Part shown: positions 8,873-19,082 of the stretch, piece after piece
Numbering within the stretch: position 1 is the first letter of the stretch
How the letters are laid out: each line of letters begins with the position of its first letter
Origin: Candidatus Pelagibacter sp. IMCC9063
GTDB lineage: Bacteria; Pseudomonadota; Alphaproteobacteria; Pelagibacterales; Pelagibacteraceae
Reading direction: 5' to 3'
Assembly: GCF_000195085.1 (NCBI RefSeq)
Contig: NC_015380.1
Location: forward strand, 1,102,001-1,166,000
DNA: 64,000 bases
Made by a program: the position numbers and the translations under genes
The notes under the pieces: generated by a model
Databases searched by the model: none
What the model was told of the DNA's origin: nothing
The model's input: the letters and a program-made list of their open reading frames with translations, nothing else

Positions 8873-9571
8873 ATGAAATTTAAAAATAAATTAATACCGT
8901 CAAAATTTCAAAAAAGATATAAAAGATTTTTTACGGATGTTGAAAGTAAAGGAAAAACTCTAATTTCTCACTGTGCAAACTCTGGTTCTATGCTAGGACT
9001 TTTGGATGAGGGCAATAAAACTTGGATTTCTCCAGCAGACAACCCTGATAGAAAATTAAAATATACTTTAGAAATCATCAATGACAAAAAATCTAACGTA
9101 GGGGTTAATACTCATTTGGCTAACCGTATAGTGGAAGAAGCAATTGAAAAAAAGATCATTAAAGAAATTAAAAACTATTCTGAACACCAGCGTGAAGTAA
9201 AATTTGGTCTCCACTCTAGGTTAGATTTTCAATTAAGAAACAAAACTAAAAAAGCTTTTTTAGAAGTTAAGAATGTAACCCTGTCCAGGCAAAATGGAGT
9301 TGCAGAATTTCCTGATGCTGTAACTTCTAGAGGATTAAAGCATTTAGAGGAATTGGAGAAAGCTATAAAAAAAGGATACGAATCTTTTTTAATTTATCTA
9401 GTGCAGCGTGAAGACTGTAAAGAGTTTAAAATAGCTAAAGATATAGACCCCAAGTATTATGAGGGTTTTTTAAAAGCTAAAAAAAATGGAGTTAAATTTA
9501 TAAGTTATTCGTGTAAAGTGAATGAAAAAGAAATTTACATAAACAAACCAATAAAAATTATATTTAAATAA
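8873..9571 (+). CDS. sfsA: SfsA family protein
   Basis: A 232-residue member of the SfsA family. It shows the N-terminal KFQKRYKRFFTDV with HCANSGSMLGL (family HCPNTGAM), then NTHLANRIVEEAI, SRLDFQL, AFLEVKNVTL and FPDAVTSRGLKHL; the D, E and K in the last segments form a PD-(D/E)XK nuclease-like site. The E. coli protein was named for sugar fermentation stimulation and binds DNA; the molecular role is unsettled. ATG 8873 matches the family start; an in-frame ATG at 8840 would add 11 residues that overlap the divergent cinA-like start. It opens the purine operon and ends one base before map. Confidence 0.9.
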   Translation: MKFKNKLIPSKFQKRYKRFFTDVESKGKTLISHCANSGSMLGLLDEGNKTWISPADNPDRKLKYTLEIINDKKSNVGVNTHLANRIVEEAIEKKIIKEIKNYSEHQREVKFGLHSRLDFQLRNKTKKAFLEVKNVTLSRQNGVAEFPDAVTSRGLKHLEELEKAIKKGYESFLIYLVQREDCKEFKIAKDIDPKYYEGFLKAKKNGVKFISYSCKVNEKEIYINKPIKIIFK

Positions 9572-10348
9572 GTGTCTATTCAACAATACTCCCAAGAAGA
9601 TTTTAAAAAATTAAAAAAAGCAGGTTGCATAACTGCTCGGGCTTTAGATTTTTTAGATGATAAAATAAAACCAGGTATCACAACCAATTACATAGATAGA
9701 ATTGTCTCAGAATTTCTTAAATCAAACAATGCTACTTCCGCTCCACTATTTTACAAGGGCTTTACTAAGTCTATATGCACCTCTGTAAACCACGTCGTTT
9801 GTCATGGCATACCTTCTGAAAAAATATTAGAAGATGGAGATATCGTAAATATAGATATCACTAGCTACATTGACGAGTTTCATGGTGATGCTTCTAGAAT
9901 GTATTGCGTGGGTACCCCTTCTGTTAAAGCTAAAAAATTAGTGGATGTAACTTATGAGTCTTTGGTTCGTGCAATTAAAATATTAAAACCAGGAGTTACC
10001 TTGGGAGATATTGGCTATGAAATTCAAAACTTTGTAGAAAACGAGGGATTTTCAGTTGTCAGGGATTTTTGCGGTCATGGAATAGGTAGATTGTTTCATG
10101 AAGAACCGAGCGTTGTTCATTACGGTAAAAAAAATCAAGGCATGAAAATTAAAGAAGGAATGGTTTTTACAATTGAGCCTATGATTAATGCTGGAAATTT
10201 TCAAACAAAAGTATTAAATGATGGTTGGACAGCAGTTACAAAAGATAAGTCATTATCAGCTCAATTTGAACACACTGTTGGTATAACTAGTAATGGTTGC
10301 GAAATTTTTACATTGTCCAACAAACACGATAAAGAATTAAATCAATGA
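9572..10348 (+). CDS. map: Methionine aminopeptidase, type I
   Basis: A 258-residue type I MetAP that removes the initiator methionine from new proteins. The five metal ligands are visible: Asp in VNIDITSY, Asp in FHGDASRM, His in GHGIGRLFHEEP, Glu in FTIEPM and Glu in FEHTVG. CVNHVVCHGIP is the substrate-pocket region near residue 78. The start is GTG at 9572, directly after the sfsA stop codon, so expression probably relies on coupled translation. It overlaps purB by four bases (ATGA). Confidence 0.95.
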   Translation: MSIQQYSQEDFKKLKKAGCITARALDFLDDKIKPGITTNYIDRIVSEFLKSNNATSAPLFYKGFTKSICTSVNHVVCHGIPSEKILEDGDIVNIDITSYIDEFHGDASRMYCVGTPSVKAKKLVDVTYESLVRAIKILKPGVTLGDIGYEIQNFVENEGFSVVRDFCGHGIGRLFHEEPSVVHYGKKNQGMKIKEGMVFTIEPMINAGNFQTKVLNDGWTAVTKDKSLSAQFEHTVGITSNGCEIFTLSNKHDKELNQ

Positions 10349-11640
10349 TACCAAGATACAGCAGAGATATCGTTACCAGTATTTGGTCCCAAGAAACTAA
10401 ATATAAAATATGGCTAGATATTGAAATTTATGCGGCTGAAGCCATGGAAAAATATAAAATTATTCCAAAAGGAGTTGCTGCCAAGGTAAGAAAAAAATCA
10501 AAGATTAATGTTAAGCGAATTGATGACATTGAGAAAATCACTAAACATGATGTGATTGCGTTTTTAACGTCCATTGCAGAAAAAGTTGGACCAGAAGCAA
10601 AATTTCTTCATCAGGGCATGACCTCTTCGGATGTATTAGACACTTGCTTTAATATCCAGCTTCAAAGATCAGGAAAAATACTACTAGATGATCTAGATCA
10701 ACTTCTAAAGGCACTTAAAAAAAGAGCCATACAGCACAAGAAAACGATTTGTATGGGTCGAAGTCACGGAATTCATGCAGAACCAGTTACGTTTGGTTTA
10801 AAATTAGCAACCTATTATGAAGAATTTAAAAGAAATAAAAAAAGATTAGAAAGTGCTGTTAAAGAGATATCTACCTGTGCAATTTCAGGAGCGGTGGGAA
10901 CATTTGCTCATATCACTCCTAAAGTAGAGCAGTATGTTTCTAAAAAATTAAATTTAATTCCAGAACCTATCTCTACACAGATAATTCCAAGAGATAGACA
11001 TGCTCAGTTTTTTAGTGTGTTAGGAATTATTGCAAGTTCAGCAGAACGTCTTGCTACAGAAATACGTCACTTACAAAGAACCGAAGTTTTAGAAGCAGAA
11101 GAATATTTTTCATCTGGGCAAAAGGGATCTTCCGCTATGCCACACAAAAGAAATCCCGTGCTGACCGAAAATATTACTGGCTTGGCAAGAATGGTTAGAA
11201 GCTACGTATTTCCCGCTATGGAAAATATTGTTCTTTGGCACGAAAGAGATATTAGTCATTCTAGCGTAGAAAGAAATATTGGTCCTGATGCAACTGTTAC
11301 TTTAGATTTTTTACTTAATAGATTAACCGGAGTTGTTAAAAATTTAGTAGTCCATAAGGGAAATATGCTTTCTAATATGAACAAGTTTAAAGGCTTAGTA
11401 TTTTCTCAAGGTGTAATGCTAAAACTAACTCAAAAAGGTGTTAAAAGAGAAAATGCTTATAAAGTAGTACAAAGCAACGCTATGAAAACATGGGATAAAA
11501 AAGAAGATTTTTATACTAATTTAAGTAAAGATAAGTTAATTAAAAAACATCTAACAACAAAAGAACTTGGGCAACTGTTTGACCTCAACTATCATACTAA
11601 AAATGTTAATCATATTTTTTCAAGGGTATTTAAAAAATGA
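10345..11640 (+). CDS. purB: Adenylosuccinate lyase
   Basis: The 431-residue enzyme acts twice in purine synthesis, cleaving SAICAR to AICAR and adenylosuccinate to AMP, each with release of fumarate. Superfamily signatures include TKHDVIAFL and [13 protein letters not shown] near residue 92, [10 protein letters not shown] near 140, and the mobile signature loop [11 protein letters not shown] near 260 with the catalytic serine. It overlaps map and purC by four bases each, in one operon. Confidence 0.96.
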   Translation: MIPRYSRDIVTSIWSQETKYKIWLDIEIYAAEAMEKYKIIPKGVAAKVRKKSKINVKRIDDIEKITKHDVIAFLTSIAEKVGPEAKFLHQGMTSSDVLDTCFNIQLQRSGKILLDDLDQLLKALKKRAIQHKKTICMGRSHGIHAEPVTFGLKLATYYEEFKRNKKRLESAVKEISTCAISGAVGTFAHITPKVEQYVSKKLNLIPEPISTQIIPRDRHAQFFSVLGIIASSAERLATEIRHLQRTEVLEAEEYFSSGQKGSSAMPHKRNPVLTENITGLARMVRSYVFPAMENIVLWHERDISHSSVERNIGPDATVTLDFLLNRLTGVVKNLVVHKGNMLSNMNKFKGLVFSQGVMLKLTQKGVKRENAYKVVQSNAMKTWDKKEDFYTNLSKDKLIKKHLTTKELGQLFDLNYHTKNVNHIFSRVFKK

Positions 11641-12419
11641 GTAGAGGAAAAAAAATTTACGAAGGCAAAGCAAAAATTTTATACGCGGGACCTGAAAGGG
11701 GAACTTATATTCAGTACTTCAAGGATGATGCAACAGCATTCAATAATGTTAAAAAAGCAGTCATTGATGGTAAGGGTGTTTTAAACAATAGAATCTCAGA
11801 ATTTTTATTAAATCAATTAAATGAAATGGGTATTGAAACTCATCTTATAAAAAGAGTTAATATGAGAGAACAGTTAATCAAGGCTGTGGAGATTATTCCA
11901 ATTGAATTTGTGGTTCGAAACATAGCTGCAGGCTCTCTTTCTAAACGACTAGGAATTCCTGAGGGCACCCAATTAAAAAGACCAATTATTGAATATTATT
12001 ATAAAGACGATGCTCTGGGAGACCCCCTGGTTACAGAAGAGCATATCGACATAAATGACTGGGCTTCCATGGAAGAAATATCTATTGCAACAGATACATC
12101 ACTAAGAGTTAATGATTTTTTAATTGGATTGTTTCGTGCTGTTGGAATTAAACTAGTCGACTTCAAATTAGAATTTGGACGTATTTGGAAAGACGATGAA
12201 AAAAGAGTTATTTTAGCGGATGAAATTAGTCCGGACACTTGCAGATTGTGGGATGTGAAGGACGAAAGAAAATTAGATAAAGATAGGTTTAGAAAAGACT
12301 TGGGTGGATTAATGGAGGCATATCAGGAAGTTGCCAAAAGACTTGGAATCATGCCAGAAGGTACCAACATCAAAGAAATTAACACCAAAATTTCTAAAAA
12401 CTTTAAAATTAAAAAATAA
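11637..12419 (+). CDS. purC: Phosphoribosylaminoimidazole-succinocarboxamide synthase
   Basis: PurC joins aspartate to CAIR to give SAICAR, the substrate of PurB encoded just upstream. The 260-residue protein starts with [12 protein letters not shown], then [22 protein letters not shown] near residue 95, and [14 protein letters not shown] near 195, all standard PurC motifs. The ATG overlaps the purB stop. The C terminus ([15 protein letters not shown]) is a short lysine-rich tail. Confidence 0.97.
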   Translation: MSRGKKIYEGKAKILYAGPERGTYIQYFKDDATAFNNVKKAVIDGKGVLNNRISEFLLNQLNEMGIETHLIKRVNMREQLIKAVEIIPIEFVVRNIAAGSLSKRLGIPEGTQLKRPIIEYYYKDDALGDPLVTEEHIDINDWASMEEISIATDTSLRVNDFLIGLFRAVGIKLVDFKLEFGRIWKDDEKRVILADEISPDTCRLWDVKDERKLDKDRFRKDLGGLMEAYQEVAKRLGIMPEGTNIKEINTKISKNFKIKK

Positions 12420-12420
12420 A

Positions 12421-12663
12421 TTGAAATTTGAAATTTTTGTTACTCTAAAAAAAGAGGTTTTAGATCCTCAAGGAAAAGCCGTTGAAGGAGCTATTCAAAA
12501 CTTAGGCTTATCTAATATTTCTAATATACGACAAGGCAAATACTTCACTTTAGAAGTAAACGATTCCAATGAAGAAAAGGCAACCCAACAAGCAGAAGAA
12601 GCTTGTAAAAAACTTCTGGCTAACCTCACAATCGAAGAATATTCAATTAAAAAGATAGGCTAA
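12421..12663 (+). CDS. purS: Phosphoribosylformylglycinamidine synthase subunit PurS
   Basis: An 80-residue PurS, the small dimeric subunit that bridges PurQ and PurL in the three-part FGAM synthase. The reading is MKFEIFVTLKKEVLDPQGKA with the conserved DPQGKAV and later FTLEV near residue 40. I chose TTG at 12421, one base after the purC stop; a longer frame from 12331 would lie inside purC and add a non-family extension. The stop shares its last base with the purQ ATG. Confidence 0.93.
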   Translation: MKFEIFVTLKKEVLDPQGKAVEGAIQNLGLSNISNIRQGKYFTLEVNDSNEEKATQQAEEACKKLLANLTIEEYSIKKIG

Positions 12664-13337
12664 TGAAAGCATCGGTCATCGTATTTCCAGGGTCGAATTG
12701 CGATAGAGATGTTCAGGTAGCTTTAAAAAAATTTCAAATTGATACCACTATGGTCTGGCATCAAGAAACGAGCCTGCCCAAGTCTGATCTTGTTGTTCTG
12801 CCTGGAGGATTTTCTTATGGTGATTATTTGAGATGTGGAAGCATGGCATCTAAATCTAAAGTTATGAATGAAGTTATTAAGTATGCCAAAGATGGTGGTT
12901 ATGTATTTGGAATATGCAACGGATTTCAAATTTTAACAGAGACAGGTTTGTTGCCAGGAGCTTTGCTAAGAAACAGTAAACTAAAATTTATATGCAAAAA
13001 TGTTTTTATTAAAACTACTAATAACCAAACTGCTTTTACTAAAAAAATACCTGAAAATAAAATTTTATCAATACCCATAGCTCATAATGAAGGAAATTAT
13101 TTTGCCAGCAAAGAAGAAATGCAATCTTTAAAAGAGCACAACCAAATCGTATTCCAATATTGTGATGAAGTAGGAAATATTTCAGGAGAATCTAATCCTA
13201 ATGGTTCTTTTTTGAATATTGCAGGAATTTCTAATCAAAACAAAAATGTCCTAGGTATGATGCCCCACCCTGAACGATCTATTGATCAACTATTAGGTGG
13301 TGTAGATGGTCAAGGTATTTTCCAATCTTTATTATAA
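12663..13337 (+). CDS. purQ: Phosphoribosylformylglycinamidine synthase subunit PurQ
   Basis: The glutaminase subunit of FGAM synthase, a class I amidotransferase that feeds ammonia to PurL. In 224 residues it shows FPGSNCDRD at the start, LPGGFSYGDYLR near residue 47, the nucleophile loop GICNGFQILTE near 83 and the catalytic His-Glu pair in MMPHPERS near 200. It overlaps purS by one base and abuts purL with no gap. Confidence 0.97.
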   Translation: MKASVIVFPGSNCDRDVQVALKKFQIDTTMVWHQETSLPKSDLVVLPGGFSYGDYLRCGSMASKSKVMNEVIKYAKDGGYVFGICNGFQILTETGLLPGALLRNSKLKFICKNVFIKTTNNQTAFTKKIPENKILSIPIAHNEGNYFASKEEMQSLKEHNQIVFQYCDEVGNISGESNPNGSFLNIAGISNQNKNVLGMMPHPERSIDQLLGGVDGQGIFQSLL

Positions 13338-15527
13338 ATGGAAACTGTATCAGTCGATCAAGCTACTAAACTAGGATTAACTCCTTCAGAATTTGAAAAA
13401 ATTAAAGAATTGATCGGAAGAGAGCCTAATTTTACCGAGCTTGGTATTTTTTCTGCCATGTGGAATGAACACTGTTCTTACAAATCTTCTAGAGTTTGGT
13501 TGTCTCAACTTCCAACTAAAAATAAATACGTAATTCAAGGTCCTGGCGAAAACGCAGGGGTAATCGATATTGGTGATAATGATGTAGCCATCTTTAAGAT
13601 TGAAAGCCATAACCACCCTTCTTATATAGAGCCTTATCAAGGAGCTGCTACGGGAGTTGGTGGAATCTTGCGGGATATATTTACTATGGGAGCCAGACCG
13701 GTTGCTAATTTAAATTCCATTCGGTTTGGAAGACCAGAGCATGCAAAAACTAAATACTTATTAAATGGTGTTGTTTCTGGGATAGCTGGCTATGGAAACT
13801 GCATGGGAATACCAACGGTTGGTGGTGAGGTAGAGTTTGACGAGTGTTATGACGGAAATATTCTAGTCAACGCGATGAATATAGGTATAGCCAAGAAAGA
13901 TAAGGTGTTTCTCTCGATTGCAAGTGGTGTAGGAAATCCTGTTATTTATGTTGGTTCCAAAACAGGTAGAGATGGCATTCATGGTGCCTCTATGGCGTCT
14001 CAAGAATTTGATGATAATTCTGAAGCTAAAAAACCAACCGTTCAAGTAGGAGATCCCTTTGCAGAAAAACTTCTATTGGAGGCATGTTTAGAACTAATGA
14101 AGACAGACACCATTGTTTCCATTCAAGACATGGGAGCTGCTGGATTAACCTCATCTTCTGTGGAAATGGCATCTAAAGGAAAGTTAGGAATAGAAATTAA
14201 TTTAAATAAAGTTCCTTGCCGAGAAGAAAATATGCAACCCTTTGAGCTTATGCTTTCTGAAAGCCAAGAGCGAATGCTAATTGTTTTAAAGGAAGGAAAA
14301 GAGAAGGACGCAGAAAAGATATTTAAAAAATGGGATTTAGATTTTTCTGTGATTGGAAAAATGACGGATAATAAAAATTTAGTTCTGCATTTCAAAGATG
14401 AGATAGTTTGTGACATTCCCATTACTTCTCTTGCAGATGAGGCTCCCAAATATAATCGAGAATGGGAATCTACACCCCTTCCTCAAGAAATTGATATGGA
14501 TCAAAAATTAAAAGATTTAGATATTAAAACTTGTTTAAAGCAACTACTAAGCCACGAAAACCAAGCTAACAAAATGTGGGTCTGGGAACAATACGACCAT
14601 ATGGTTATGGGTGACACTATTCAAAAACCAGGTGGAGATGCGGCTGTAGTCAGGGTTCATGGAACCAATAAGGCATTAGCAGCTAGTGTGGATTGTACAC
14701 CAAGATATTGCTTAGCTCACCCTTTTACTGGAGGCATGCAAGCTGTATGTGAAACCTATAGAAATTTATCTGCTGTGGGTGCAAAACCTAGAGCAATTAC
14801 TAATTGTTTAAATTTTGGAAACCCTGAAAAAAAAGAAATCATGGGTCAATTTGTAGATGTTATTAAAGGCATAAAAGAAGCCTGTACTAAATTGGATTAT
14901 CCAGTCATTTCAGGAAATGTATCTTTATACAATGAGACTAATGGAGTTGGAATCAAACCCACCCCTACTATTGGAGGTGTCGGACTCATTCAGGATGTGA
15001 ATAATACTATGACTTATGGATTAAAATCATCCGACAATCTTCTAATCGTTGTTGGGGAAACCAAAGGTCATGTACACCAGAGCGCTCTATGCCATGACAT
15101 TCTCTATTTAAAAAAAGGACCTCCTCCCACTATGAATCTAGAAGAGGAAAAAAAGAATAGCTTCTTTATAAGAGGTCTTATTGAAAAAAAATTAGCCCAA
15201 TCTGTACATGATGTTTCTGATGGAGGAATTGCTTTAGCAATTGCAGAAATGTGTATGGCTGGAAAAATAGGCGCTAAAATCAGCACTAACTTAACAGGAC
15301 CCGAAAGAGTAAAGTATTTATTTGGTGAAGATCAGGCTAGATATGTAATCGAGATAAAACAGGAGCATCTAAATAATTTAGTTCAAATAGCAAAAGAACA
15401 AGAGATAAGCATGACACAACTAGGCTCTACTAATCTAGAGCAATTTGCTATAGATGAAATTAAAATATCGGTTGATGAAATGATTAAATTAAATAATAAT
15501 TGGTTTTATAATTACAATTCAAATTAA
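13338..15527 (+). CDS. purL: Phosphoribosylformylglycinamidine synthase subunit PurL
   Basis: The 729-residue synthetase subunit of the PurSQL complex, converting FGAR, ATP and glutamine-derived ammonia to FGAM. This is the short PurL form that needs separate PurS and PurQ. Motifs are [12 protein letters not shown] near residue 42, [21 protein letters not shown] near 88, and [16 protein letters not shown] near 258. The second AIR-synthase-like half includes GGDAAVVRV near 432 and [17 protein letters not shown] near 625. ATG follows the purQ stop directly. No purF, purM or purD is present in the window. Confidence 0.97.
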   Translation: METVSVDQATKLGLTPSEFEKIKELIGREPNFTELGIFSAMWNEHCSYKSSRVWLSQLPTKNKYVIQGPGENAGVIDIGDNDVAIFKIESHNHPSYIEPYQGAATGVGGILRDIFTMGARPVANLNSIRFGRPEHAKTKYLLNGVVSGIAGYGNCMGIPTVGGEVEFDECYDGNILVNAMNIGIAKKDKVFLSIASGVGNPVIYVGSKTGRDGIHGASMASQEFDDNSEAKKPTVQVGDPFAEKLLLEACLELMKTDTIVSIQDMGAAGLTSSSVEMASKGKLGIEINLNKVPCREENMQPFELMLSESQERMLIVLKEGKEKDAEKIFKKWDLDFSVIGKMTDNKNLVLHFKDEIVCDIPITSLADEAPKYNREWESTPLPQEIDMDQKLKDLDIKTCLKQLLSHENQANKMWVWEQYDHMVMGDTIQKPGGDAAVVRVHGTNKALAASVDCTPRYCLAHPFTGGMQAVCETYRNLSAVGAKPRAITNCLNFGNPEKKEIMGQFVDVIKGIKEACTKLDYPVISGNVSLYNETNGVGIKPTPTIGGVGLIQDVNNTMTYGLKSSDNLLIVVGETKGHVHQSALCHDILYLKKGPPPTMNLEEEKKNSFFIRGLIEKKLAQSVHDVSDGGIALAIAEMCMAGKIGAKISTNLTGPERVKYLFGEDQARYVIEIKQEHLNNLVQIAKEQEISMTQLGSTNLEQFAIDEIKISVDEMIKLNNNWFYNYNSN

Positions 15528-15758
15528 ATGGCAATAAAACAGCAAGAAATAGAACAATTACTAAAAGAAGGTTTCCCCGATGCAGAGATTCAGATTCAGG
15601 ATCTTGCTGGAGATGATAATCATTTTTCTGCAAAAATAATATCGTCTGCTTTTAAGGGAAAAAGTAGAGTTCAACAACATCAAATGGTGTATAGCTCTCT
15701 TAAAGGAAAAATGGGTACTGACTTGCATGCTTTAGCATTAACAACGGAGGAAAAATAA
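15528..15758 (+). CDS. bolA: BolA family protein
   Basis: A 76-residue BolA-like protein with the class II KH-like fold. Conserved parts are [21 protein letters not shown] and [12 protein letters not shown], with the invariant His of the C-terminal half and the central GDDNHF histidine. BolA proteins pair with monothiol glutaredoxins to carry [2Fe-2S] clusters, and the next gene encodes exactly such a glutaredoxin, overlapping by one base. It starts directly after the purL stop. Confidence 0.92.
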   Translation: MAIKQQEIEQLLKEGFPDAEIQIQDLAGDDNHFSAKIISSAFKGKSRVQQHQMVYSSLKGKMGTDLHALALTTEEK

Positions 15759-16084
15759 TGAATATAAATGAAAAGATACAAGATACAATTTCTAAGAATG
15801 ATGTAGTGCTATTTTTAAAAGGAACTCCAGATATGCCTCAGTGTGGTTTTTCCATGGCTGTTTGCAATGTCTTGAAACACTTGGAAGTACCATTTGATGG
15901 TATTAATGTTTTAGAAGATGAAGAGTTAAGAAATGGAATTAAAACATTTAGTGACTGGCCTACTATTCCTCAACTTTATATTAAAGGTGAGTTTGTTGGG
16001 GGTTGTGACATTATAAAAGAAATGTTTGAAAAAAAAGAACTTCAAAAACTATTGGAAGATAAAAAAATTACTTTTAAAAAGTAA
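15758..16084 (+). CDS. grxD: Monothiol glutaredoxin, Grx4 type
   Basis: A 108-residue glutaredoxin with the CGFS active site ([10 protein letters not shown], residues 25-34), TIPQLYI with cis-proline near 70 and the glutathione site GGCDI near 83. Proteins of this kind bind and pass on [2Fe-2S] clusters with BolA rather than reduce disulfides. It overlaps bolA at its 5' end and closes the sfsA-to-grxD operon; the convergent rpsD ends one base further on. Confidence 0.95.
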   Translation: MNINEKIQDTISKNDVVLFLKGTPDMPQCGFSMAVCNVLKHLEVPFDGINVLEDEELRNGIKTFSDWPTIPQLYIKGEFVGGCDIIKEMFEKKELQKLLEDKKITFKK

Positions 16085-16085
16085 A

Positions 16086-16706
16086 TTATCGAGAGTAGTA
16101 TTCTACTACTAGATTTGGTTCCATAATTGCAGGGTAAGGAATTTCTTCCATTTTAGGAACTCTTGTATATTTTGCTGTTAGTTGTTTGTGATCTACCACA
16201 ACGTACTCTGGAACTTCTCTTTCCTTGCTTGCTACTGAACTTAAAATAGTTGTTAGCTGTTTAGAAGAATCTCTAACTTCAATTTCATCATTTTCTTTTA
16301 ATGAATAACTTCCCACATTAACTTTTTTTCCATTTACTTTAATGTGTCCATGATTAATGATCTGTCTTGCTTGAAATACAGTTAAAGCAAATTTAGCTCT
16401 ATACACCACTGCATCCAATCTAGATTCTAAAATACCTACTAAATTTTCTCCAGTATTTCCCCTAACTCTTTCGGCTTCTTGAAATACGTTTCTAAATTGT
16501 CGCTCGTTAAGATTACCATAATAACCCTTTAATTTTTGTTTTGCTTGCAATTGAATTTTGTAATCTGAAGGCTTTCCTCTAGCTCTTGTTTGTCCGTGTT
16601 GACCAGGACCAAATGCTCTTGTGTTAAATGGACTTTTTGGACGGCCCCAGAGATTAACTCCTAGTCGTCTGTCTACTTTATGTTTTGCTTGTATACGTTT
16701 TGTCAT
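16086..16706 (-). CDS. rpsD: 30S ribosomal protein S4
   Basis: A 206-residue S4, which starts 30S assembly on 16S rRNA. The N-terminal part has [14 protein letters not shown] and the conserved [17 protein letters not shown]; the S4 RNA-binding domain lies near residues 95-155 ([34 protein letters not shown]). Zinc-binding cysteines of some S4 proteins are absent, as in many bacteria. It stands alone on the minus strand. Confidence 0.98.
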   Translation of the reverse strand: MTKRIQAKHKVDRRLGVNLWGRPKSPFNTRAFGPGQHGQTRARGKPSDYKIQLQAKQKLKGYYGNLNERQFRNVFQEAERVRGNTGENLVGILESRLDAVVYRAKFALTVFQARQIINHGHIKVNGKKVNVGSYSLKENDEIEVRDSSKQLTTILSSVASKEREVPEYVVVDHKQLTAKYTRVPKMEEIPYPAIMEPNLVVEYYSR

Positions 16707-16762
16707 TATTTAAGATAGGCACTTATAAACAACAAAGGTTTTTTGTCAATAAGGCTTTAAAA

Positions 16763-17475
16763 TCAGTACTTCTTTAGAGAACTGAAAATACCCATTAAAG
16801 TCTTCAGTTCTCGCTTAGTTAAGGGCTGTTGAGAGAATATGTTCTTAATACTTTTGACCATGAACTCTTTTTTCTCAATTGGCCTAAAAAAACGAGTTTT
16901 TTCCAAATTTCCAATCAGAAAATCATAGAATTTAAAGAGATCACTTTTACCGACAATCTCACTTTTGTCCGTATTATTATAAATAATTTTTTTTTGCTTG
17001 GATGTGTATAAATTATAAGCAACTACAGACACTGCATGCGATAAATTTAAAGATTCGTACTTAGCATCTGAAGGAATTTTCAATAGATAATTAGCACTAA
17101 TTAAATCTTCATTACTTAAACCTGCATTTTCCGGACCAAACAAAATAGCTATTTTTTTTTACTTTTTTTAATAATTTTTACAGCCTCATCTAAGGAATAT
17201 ATTTTTTTATTTAGATTTCTAATTCTTGCAGTGGTAGCAAAAACAATATCACTTTTACGTAACGCATCTGATGTGGATTTAAATACTTTTGCTTTGTGAA
17301 TAATGTCAACTGCCTTAACCGAAGTATACACAGCTTTAGTATTTGGCCATTTTTCTTTTGGATTTACTATTGCCAATTTGCTTAAGCCAAAATTTTTCAT
17401 GGCTCTTGCGGTAGCTCCAATATTTTCTCCTATTTGTGGTTTAATTAAAACAATAGAAATATTTTTCAAACTCAT
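16763..17475 (-). CDS. trmJ: TrmJ-like tRNA methyltransferase of the SpoU/TrmH family, with apparent frameshift
   Basis: The N-terminal frame begins MSLKNISIVLIKPQIGENIGATARAMKNFGLSKLAIVNP, the start of the TrmJ/LasT group, which 2'-O-methylates position 32 of tRNA. The second frame supplies the SAM-knot motifs FGPENAGLSNEDL and IPSDAKYESLNLSHAVSVV. The break is at 17152-17160, a run of nine A on the coding strand; a tenth A restores one frame of about 237 residues through SKKKIAILFGPENAG. The catalytic core spans the break, so neither half should work alone. Its start overlaps the cimA stop by four bases, making it the last gene of nadE-cysS-cimA-trmJ. Confidence 0.87.
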
Positions 17476-19082
17476 TTTGAATTTTCTGGAGCTTGTGACT
17501 TATAAAGCTTATAATCAATACTATCTATTAAAGCTCGAAAAGATGCTTCGATGATATTTGGGGATACTCCTATCGTAAACCAATTCTCGTTACTTTTGTC
17601 TGAACTTTCAATTAAAACTCTAGTCATTGCATTCGTTCCAGTGTTTAAAATTCTTACTTTATAATCAATTAATTTTAAGTCTTTTAAGTATTCGGAATAT
17701 TTTCCAATATTTTCTAAATTATTTCGAATAGCTTGGTCCAATGCATTTACTGGGCCGTTTCCTATTCCTTCACAAACAATTTCTTCACCGTCCACAATTA
17801 AAGTTGCTTTTGCTTTAGAATTTAAATCGGTAGAAGTTCCTTCATTTTTCACAACACTTACTTCATAATTTTTAATTTGAATGTAATTAGGAACCTGTCC
17901 TAACAATCTTCTAGTAAGTAATTCAAATGATGCATCGGCACCATCATAGGAATAGCCTGAAAATTCTCTATCTTTTACCTCATCTAAAATTTTTTGGATT
18001 TTAGGATCTTTTGAATCTACAGTAATTTTTAATTTCTCTAATCTGGAAATAATATTGGACCTACCTGCTTGATCAGAAATAACCACAGTTCTATTATTTC
18101 CAACTAAGGTAGGGTCTATATGCTCATAGGTCTTTGGATCTTTTTGAACAGCAGAGACATGCAGCCCTCCCTTATGGGCGAATGCAGAGGAGCCCACATA
18201 AGCAGCTCTATTGTTGGGTTTTCTATTCAAAATTTCATCTAATAATCTTGAGCAGTCAGTCAAATAAGCTATTTTTTCTTCATTTACAGACGTCGTAAAA
18301 CGATCTTTAAAATATTTTTTAAAAAGCAAAGTTGGAATAATTGATACTAGATTGGCATTACCACAGCGTTCTCCTAAACCATTTAATGTTCCTTGCACAT
18401 GTCTCACACCAGAAATAACAGCAGCCAAAGAATTTGCTACAGCATTTTCTGTATCATTATGAGTATGAATCCCAAGGTTAGCACCCGGTATAATCTTAGC
18501 AACTTCTGAAACTATAGTGCTTACTTCGTAGGGTAGTGTTCCGCCATTTGTATCACACATGACAATCCATCTTGCTCCATGATCATAAGCGGTTTTAATA
18601 CAAGTTAAGGCGTACTCTTTATTATTTTTATATCCATCAAAGAAATGTTCAGCATCAAATATAAATTCCTTCTCATTCTTTACAAAATGCTTTGTAGTCT
18701 CTTTGATATTTTCTAAATTTTCTTCATTACTAATATTTAAAGCAATGTCTACATGATAGTCCCAAGTCTTTCCGACAACACAAACTGAACGAGTATTGGC
18801 ATTTAACAAAGAAGATAATCCAGGATCATTTTCTGCACTTCGTCCACTTTTTTTAGTCATACCAAAAGCTACGAAAGTAGAGTCTTTAACATCTGGCTGG
18901 TGATTAAAAAAACTAGTATCCAATGGATTTGCTCCTGGCCATCCGGCCTCGATATAATCTAAGCCTAACATTGCTAAAGCTTTAGAAATTTTTATTTTGT
19001 CTTCTAAACTAAAATCCACTCCTTGGGTTTGTGAACCATCTCTCAGAGTTGTGTCAAAAAGATAAATTTTTTCTTTGCTCAT
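17472..19082 (-). CDS. cimA: Citramalate synthase
   Basis: The protein condenses pyruvate and acetyl-CoA to (R)-citramalate, feeding 2-oxobutyrate and isoleucine synthesis without threonine deaminase. It opens with IYLFDTTLRDGSQTQGVDFS (metal-site DTTLRDG), has GIHTHNDTENAVANSLA near residue 205 and GERCGNANL near 240, and a C-terminal LeuA-type regulatory dimer domain after about 400. The direct GSQTQGV start and length distinguish the CimA group from 2-isopropylmalate synthase. I place the start at ATG 19082, whose first base is shared with the cysS stop; a longer start at 19097 would lie in cysS. Confidence 0.92.
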   Translation of the reverse strand: MSKEKIYLFDTTLRDGSQTQGVDFSLEDKIKISKALAMLGLDYIEAGWPGANPLDTSFFNHQPDVKDSTFVAFGMTKKSGRSAENDPGLSSLLNANTRSVCVVGKTWDYHVDIALNISNEENLENIKETTKHFVKNEKEFIFDAEHFFDGYKNNKEYALTCIKTAYDHGARWIVMCDTNGGTLPYEVSTIVSEVAKIIPGANLGIHTHNDTENAVANSLAAVISGVRHVQGTLNGLGERCGNANLVSIIPTLLFKKYFKDRFTTSVNEEKIAYLTDCSRLLDEILNRKPNNRAAYVGSSAFAHKGGLHVSAVQKDPKTYEHIDPTLVGNNRTVVISDQAGRSNIISRLEKLKITVDSKDPKIQKILDEVKDREFSGYSYDGADASFELLTRRLLGQVPNYIQIKNYEVSVVKNEGTSTDLNSKAKATLIVDGEEIVCEGIGNGPVNALDQAIRNNLENIGKYSEYLKDLKLIDYKVRILNTGTNAMTRVLIESSDKSNENWFTIGVSPNIIEASFRALIDSIDYKLYKSQAPENSK

